A stretch of 64,000 nt of DNA from Paeniglutamicibacter gangotriensis Lz1y (GTDB taxonomy: Bacteria; Actinomycetota; Actinomycetes; Actinomycetales; Micrococcaceae): contig NZ_AOCK01000001.1 in the NCBI RefSeq assembly GCF_000348945.1, positions 310,001 to 374,000 on the forward strand, read 5' to 3'. Below, in pieces: positions 59,858-64,000 of the stretch. The stretch's first letter is position 1, and each line of letters starts with the position of its first letter. The translations under genes and the position numbers were made by a program. The notes below the pieces were generated by a model. That model was not told the origin of the DNA. It worked only from the letters and a program-made list of their open reading frames with translations, and made no database searches.

Positions 59858-61402
59858 ATGCATAATCAAGGACTCGGCGGCTGGATCCACAAGCGACGCA
59901 TCAAGTCGCAGCACCACGCAGCAGTCATCGAGGGCGAGAAGTCCCTGAGCTATGCGCAGCTAGCAACCCGCATCGACAAGCTGGCCAACGCACTTCGCCA
60001 GTTGGGTGTGGAGAAGGGAAGCAGAGTTGCCTACTTGGGCAACAACCATTCCGCCTTCCTTGAAACTCTCTTTGCCGCCGGCGGCATCGGCGCGATCTTC
60101 GTCCCGCTCAACACCCGGCTCACTCCACGCGAACTGAACTACGCGTTGACCGACTCCGGCAGCACCGTGCTGATCAGCTCGGCCTCCCTTGACGACCTGG
60201 CTCAGGCAGCCAAGGCCGACAGCCCCGTGGTGCACCATCTGGTGCTGGCCAATGAGCCGGGCGCCGACTCGGACTATGAACGGGCACTGTCGAACGCGGA
60301 CGCCGGATACCAGGACGTTGCGGTGGAGCACGAGGATCCTGCCATCATCCTGTACACCTCCGGAACCACCGGGCAGCCCAAGGGCGCGGTGCTGACCCAC
60401 GGGAACATGACCTGGAATTCGCTGAACGTCTTGGTCGACTACGACGTGACCAGCGATTCGAAGGCCCTGATGATCGCACCGATGTTCCATGTTGCCTCTC
60501 TGGGCATGGGCGCTCTGCCGACACTGCTCAAGGGCGGCACCCTGGTGCTGCAGGATCGCTTCGAGCCCTCCGCGGTGCTCGCGGCGATCGAACACCACTC
60601 GATCACCTCGCTCTCCGGGGTCCCGACCACTTATCAGCTGCTGGCCGAGCATCCCGCCTGGGCCACCACCGACATTTCCTCGCTGCGCATGCTCACTTGC
60701 GGCGGATCCGCCGTCCCGATGCGTGTGCTTGAGGCCTACGAACGGCGGAACCTAGGGTTCTCCGGCGGCTATGGCATGACCGAGACCGCTCCGGGGGTCA
60801 CCTCCCTGCAGGCCGAGCGTTCCCGTTCCAAGGCCGGATCGGCCGGGCTGGCGCACTTCTTCACCGATGTGAGGATCGTTGATCCGGTCGGGAACGAGCT
60901 GCCGGCCGGTGAAGCCGGCGAAATCCTGATCTCGGGGCCGAACGTGATCAAGGAATACTGGCAACTGCCCGAGGCCAGCGAGGTGGCCTTCATCAACGGA
61001 AACTGGTTTCGCTCCGGGGACATGGGGTATCTGGATGAGGAAGGCTTCCTCTACATCTCCGACAGGCTCAAGGACATGATCATCTCCGGTGGGGAAAACA
61101 TCTATCCCGCAGAGGTCGAACAGGCCATCATGGAATTGGACGGGGTGGGTTCGGTGGCGGTCATCGGCGTCCCGGATGAGAAATGGGGTGAGGTGCCGCG
61201 GGCCATCGTAGTCCCGGTCGAGGGGGCGGAGATCACCGCGGAAGAAATCAAGGAACATCTGGCCGGGAGGCTGGCCCGATACAAGATCCCCCGAACGGTA
61301 GTGCTCACCGACGACTTTCCACGCACCGCCAGCGGCAAGATCCGCAAGACCGATCTGCGCAAGACATTCGGCGGTTCCACACCGCCGGCACACATCCTGT
61401 AA
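59858..61402 (+). CDS. phdA: AMP-forming acyl-CoA synthetase (hydroxycinnamate-CoA ligase, PhdA-like)
   Basis: 514 residues from ATG 59858; an in-frame extension to 59684 overlaps the SBP gene. ANL superfamily: P-loop-like LYTSGTTGQPKGAVLTHGN (about 165-185), GYGMTETAP, SGDMGYLDEEGFLYISDR, and the C-terminal catalytic Lys in PRTASGKIRKTDLRK. It activates a carboxylic acid to the CoA thioester. Position in a phdBCDE-type operon suggests p-coumarate, caffeate, ferulate or 3-arylpropionates. It sits between two binding-protein genes, coupling uptake and activation. Substrate not proven. Confidence 0.9.
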   Translation: MHNQGLGGWIHKRRIKSQHHAAVIEGEKSLSYAQLATRIDKLANALRQLGVEKGSRVAYLGNNHSAFLETLFAAGGIGAIFVPLNTRLTPRELNYALTDSGSTVLISSASLDDLAQAAKADSPVVHHLVLANEPGADSDYERALSNADAGYQDVAVEHEDPAIILYTSGTTGQPKGAVLTHGNMTWNSLNVLVDYDVTSDSKALMIAPMFHVASLGMGALPTLLKGGTLVLQDRFEPSAVLAAIEHHSITSLSGVPTTYQLLAEHPAWATTDISSLRMLTCGGSAVPMRVLEAYERRNLGFSGGYGMTETAPGVTSLQAERSRSKAGSAGLAHFFTDVRIVDPVGNELPAGEAGEILISGPNVIKEYWQLPEASEVAFINGNWFRSGDMGYLDEEGFLYISDRLKDMIISGGENIYPAEVEQAIMELDGVGSVAVIGVPDEKWGEVPRAIVVPVEGAEITAEEIKEHLAGRLARYKIPRTVVLTDDFPRTASGKIRKTDLRKTFGGSTPPAHIL

Positions 61403-61417
61403 GGACACCGAAACAGC

Positions 61418-62392
61418 ATGAAAAACAAACTCACACTCGCAGTTGCAGCATTGGGGATTCTGGCACTGAGCGCTTGCGGATCAGGCTCGCCTAGTGGTGG
61501 CGCCGATAGCTCCGCCGATGCCGGGGGAGACCTGGAGAAGATCACCGTGGGCGTGATCCCGATCGTTGACACCGCCCCGATCTTCCTCGGGGATTCTAAG
61601 GGCTTCTTTGAAGAGGAAGGCCTAGACCTAGAAATCCAGACCGCCACCGGCGGATCGGCGATCGTTCCCGGAATCCAGTCCGGAAGCTACGACTTCGCCT
61701 TCTCCAACTACGTTTCGCTCATGGTCGCCAACGACAAGGGCCTGAACATGAAGGTCGTCGCCAACGGCGTCACCACCACCGGGGACGCGGACACCGACTT
61801 CGGTGCCGTGGTGGTCACCGACGACTCGCCGATCAAGACTCCGAAGGACCTGGCCGGAAAGAAGGTCTCGGTCAACAACCTCTCCAACATCGGAGACATC
61901 ACCGTTTCCCAGGTGGTCAAGGACGATGGCGGAGACCCCAGCACCGTTGATTTCGTCGAGGTCCCGTTCCCGGATGCCCCGGCAGCACTGGAAAACGGCA
62001 TCGTGGACGCCGCATGGATCCTTGATCCCTTCCTCGTCCAGTCACTGGGTGATGGGGCACGGGTGGTCAGCAACAACTTCGTGGACTTCGACCCTGAACT
62101 GGACATCGCCGGGTACTTCACCTCCGCCGAGAAGGTCAGCACGGAACCCGAACAGACAGCCAAGTTCCAGCGTGCCATGAACAAGTCGCTTGAATACGCG
62201 CAGGAGCATCCTCAGGAGGTCCGCGACATCGTGGGCACCTACACCAAGATCGACGCGGACACCCGCGAGGAACTTGTGCTGCCGCGCTACCGCGTAGACA
62301 TCAACACCGAGGCTGCACAGAAGCTCGGCGACGCCGCCCAGGAATTTGGTGCCATCACCAAGCCCGTTGACCTCGAAACCCTGTTGCCATGA
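61418..62392 (+). CDS. ABC transporter substrate-binding lipoprotein (NMT1/SsuA-like), copy 2
   Basis: 324 residues, ATG 61418. Lipobox LSAC (Cys20). Same fold and similar sequence to the protein encoded at 58794, for example VGVIPIVDTAPIFLGDSKGF and SGSYDFAFSNYVSLMVANDKG, FPDAPAALENGIVDAAWILDP. It overlaps the first permease gene by four bases, so it is the binding protein most tightly tied to the permeases. The two paralogues may widen ligand range. Confidence 0.9.
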   Translation: MKNKLTLAVAALGILALSACGSGSPSGGADSSADAGGDLEKITVGVIPIVDTAPIFLGDSKGFFEEEGLDLEIQTATGGSAIVPGIQSGSYDFAFSNYVSLMVANDKGLNMKVVANGVTTTGDADTDFGAVVVTDDSPIKTPKDLAGKKVSVNNLSNIGDITVSQVVKDDGGDPSTVDFVEVPFPDAPAALENGIVDAAWILDPFLVQSLGDGARVVSNNFVDFDPELDIAGYFTSAEKVSTEPEQTAKFQRAMNKSLEYAQEHPQEVRDIVGTYTKIDADTREELVLPRYRVDINTEAAQKLGDAAQEFGAITKPVDLETLLP

Positions 62393-63228
62393 CCCAAATG
62401 ACTGAATCGTCGACGCGGGCCGCGGCGAAGGTGAAAGTCTCCCGTGCGCCCTCCAAGGGTTGGCCGAAGTGGGTGCTGGGTCTGATCGGCATCGTGGTGT
62501 TCCTGGGTTTCTGGGAGCTGATGCCGATCCTGGGGGTGGTGCAGGCCAAGTACCTGCCCCCGGCCTCCGAGGTCATCGCGGCCCTCATCGCAGATCTGGG
62601 CTTCACCGCGTTCTGGGTTGCCGTGGGCGACACCCTGCTGGCCTGGGCCATCGGCTTGGTCATCGCGGTGGTTGCCGCGTTGATACTGGGATTGGTCATT
62701 GGGATGTCGCCGTTCCTGCGCCGTTTCAGCAACTCGAGCATTGAATTCCTGCGTCCGATCCCTTCGGTGGCATTGATTCCGTTGGCGGTGTTGCTCTTTG
62801 GCATCAAGATCGAGTCCTCGCTGCTGCTGATCGTCTACGCGTGCTTCTGGCAGGTGCTGATCCAGGTGCTCTACGGGGTGGCTGATGTGGACAACGTGGC
62901 CATGCAGACCGCGAAGTCCTACGGGTTCTCCTATGTGCAGCGGGTCCGGGACGTCGTGTTCCCCACGATGCTGCCGTACCTGATGACAGGTATCCGGTTG
63001 GCTGCCTCGGTGGCGCTGATCCTGGCGATCACCGCGGAGCTGCTGATCGGTTCCCCGGGGTTGGGTCGGGAAATTGCCCTGGCCCAGTCCGGTGGAGCGA
63101 TTTCCGGGATGTACGCGCTGATCCTGGCGACCGGATTCCTTGGGGTGGCGATCAACTCGGTGACGCGGATAGTTGAGAAGCGGGTCCTGTCCTGGCACCC
63201 GTCGGTTCGCGGGGAGGCAACGGTATGA
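62389..63228 (+). CDS. ABC transporter permease (NitT/TauT type), first
   Basis: 279 residues, ATG 62389 overlapping the binding-protein stop by four bases. Six membrane segments and the coupling EAA loop region AKSYGFSYVQRVRDVVFPTM. Typical SsuC/TauC-like permease. The N-terminus has a basic cytoplasmic lead (RAAAKVKVSRAPSKGWPK). Probably works as a heterodimer with the next permease. Confidence 0.92.
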   Translation: MTQMTESSTRAAAKVKVSRAPSKGWPKWVLGLIGIVVFLGFWELMPILGVVQAKYLPPASEVIAALIADLGFTAFWVAVGDTLLAWAIGLVIAVVAALILGLVIGMSPFLRRFSNSSIEFLRPIPSVALIPLAVLLFGIKIESSLLLIVYACFWQVLIQVLYGVADVDNVAMQTAKSYGFSYVQRVRDVVFPTMLPYLMTGIRLAASVALILAITAELLIGSPGLGREIALAQSGGAISGMYALILATGFLGVAINSVTRIVEKRVLSWHPSVRGEATV

Positions 63229-63998
63229 AAACCCTGAAATCTGTTGGCTACCTGCTCGGGTTGCCCGTCATTTTGCTGCTCTGGTGGTGGATCGGGACCT
63301 CTGGGGAAGCGAACTTCTTCGTCCCCACGCCCGCGAAGCTGGTGACCACGTTCATCGACACCTGGTTCGGGGAGCGGATGCTCACCGACGTTTTGCCGAG
63401 CATCATGCGCCTGGTGGTCGGGGTGTTGGCCGCGATCGTGCTGGGCATCGTGCTGGGACTCGCGGTGGGGTTGAACCGTACGATGCGTGCGGTGACCGAG
63501 CCGGTCTTCGAGTTCTTCCGTGCGCTGCCGCCACCGGTGTTGGTTCCGGTGTTGATGCTGTTGGTGGGCATCAACGACGGGATGAAAATCGCGGTGATCA
63601 TCTCCGGCTGTGTCTGGCCGGTACTGCTGAACACCATCGAGGGCGTGCGTTCCATCGATCCGGTGCAGAACGAAACCTCCAAGTCCTACGGGATCACCGG
63701 ATTCTCCCGGATCCGTTATCAGATTCTTCCCTCGGCAACCCCGACCATTATGGCCGGGGTCCGCCAGGCACTGTCCATCGGGTTGATCCTGATGGTCATC
63801 TCCGAAATGTTTGCCTCGTCCTCCGGGCTGGGATTCACCATCGTGCAGTTCCAGCGGTCCTTCGCGGTCCCGGAAATGTGGTCCGGCATCGTGGTGTTGG
63901 GGTTGATCGGTGTGGCCCTGTCCTTTATTTTCCAATGGGTTGAACGGCGCGTGCTGCGCTGGTACCACGGCCTGAAAGAGGTTGAAAATGCAGTCTGA
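63225..63998 (+). CDS. ABC transporter permease (NitT/TauT type), second
   Basis: 257 residues, ATG 63225 overlapping the preceding stop by four bases. Six hydrophobic segments; EAA loop TSKSYGITGFSRIRYQILPSA. It completes the membrane part of the importer. The following gene starts at 63988 in another frame. Confidence 0.92.
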   Translation: MKTLKSVGYLLGLPVILLLWWWIGTSGEANFFVPTPAKLVTTFIDTWFGERMLTDVLPSIMRLVVGVLAAIVLGIVLGLAVGLNRTMRAVTEPVFEFFRALPPPVLVPVLMLLVGINDGMKIAVIISGCVWPVLLNTIEGVRSIDPVQNETSKSYGITGFSRIRYQILPSATPTIMAGVRQALSIGLILMVISEMFASSSGLGFTIVQFQRSFAVPEMWSGIVVLGLIGVALSFIFQWVERRVLRWYHGLKEVENAV

Positions 63999-64000
63999 GA
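63988..64000 (+). CDS. next gene of the importer operon, only its start is in the window
   Basis: ATG 63988 lies ten bases before the permease stop, preceded by AAGAGG. Only four codons are visible. By operon logic an ABC ATP-binding subunit is expected here; the sequence itself cannot show this. Confidence 0.35.

Noticed and set aside
1-64000. CRISPR arrays, rRNA or tRNA genes
   Set aside because: No regularly spaced repeats and no cloverleaf or rRNA-like segments were noticed by eye; a covariance-model scan would be needed to exclude a tRNA fully.

Overview
The window is high-GC DNA with dense genes, strong Shine-Dalgarno (SD) sequences, many GTG starts and many 4-base ATGA overlaps. Gene content (ectABCD, CsoR/CopZ/CopA, DUF222-HNH endonuclease, DUF779, actinobacterial pca and phd genes, FemAB-type ligase) points to an actinobacterium, most likely a soil-type Micrococcaceae (Arthrobacter sensu lato: Arthrobacter, Glutamicibacter, Paeniglutamicibacter or relatives). 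The genus is inference. No rRNA, tRNA or CRISPR array was seen. One complete insertion sequence (about 10439-11829) is present.

Layout. 1-4.7 kb: the end of an FMN-dependent alpha-hydroxy-acid oxidase, three small membrane proteins, a CGNR zinc-finger regulator and an EamA exporter. 4.7-7.9 kb: a csoR-copZ-copA copper operon with two CsoR-type operators. 7.9-10.4 kb: a FemAB-type ligase and an ATP-grasp ligase, a plausible peptidoglycan cross-bridge pair. 10.4-11.8 kb: the insertion sequence. 12.2-19.6 kb: a VOC protein, a GAF-domain regulator, a DUF222/HNH protein, then aldehyde dehydrogenase, alcohol dehydrogenase and DUF779 genes. 19.9-23.4 kb: ectABCD for ectoine and hydroxyectoine. 23.4-25 kb: a DNA glycosylase, a thioesterase and a gene remnant.

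From 25 kb to the end the window is largely a catabolic island for lignin-type aromatics. An IclR regulator precedes a reductase, a cytochrome P450 and an MFS transporter (probable O-demethylation of a methoxybenzoate). Next come a metallo-hydrolase and aldehyde dehydrogenase divergent from a coniferyl-alcohol-dehydrogenase-like SDR, a SulP transporter, a large LuxR regulator, an aromatic-acid MFS importer, a LysR regulator and a benzaldehyde-type dehydrogenase. After a few redox genes come pcaHG-pcaBDC and pobA, then modABC with its own HTH-Mop regulator. The last 9.6 kb hold a MarR regulator divergent from a phenylpropanoid (phd/cou-type) side-chain shortening operon, interleaved with a NitT/TauT-type ABC importer that has two lipoprotein binding proteins.

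Proposed working model: hydroxycinnamates are imported by the ABC system, activated by the CoA ligase and shortened by PhdB-E-like enzymes to hydroxybenzoates. Aryl alcohols and aldehydes are oxidised by the SDR and ALDHs, and methoxybenzoates are demethylated by the P450. PobA converts 4-hydroxybenzoate to protocatechuate, and PcaHGBDC takes it to 3-oxoadipate. The last steps (pcaIJ, pcaF) are not in the window. The most interesting items are the ABC-linked phd operon, a 16-base motif shared by two separate parts of the P450/ALDH region, CsoR operators placed in a near-consensus promoter of a probably leaderless csoR, and three CRP/GlxR-like sites.
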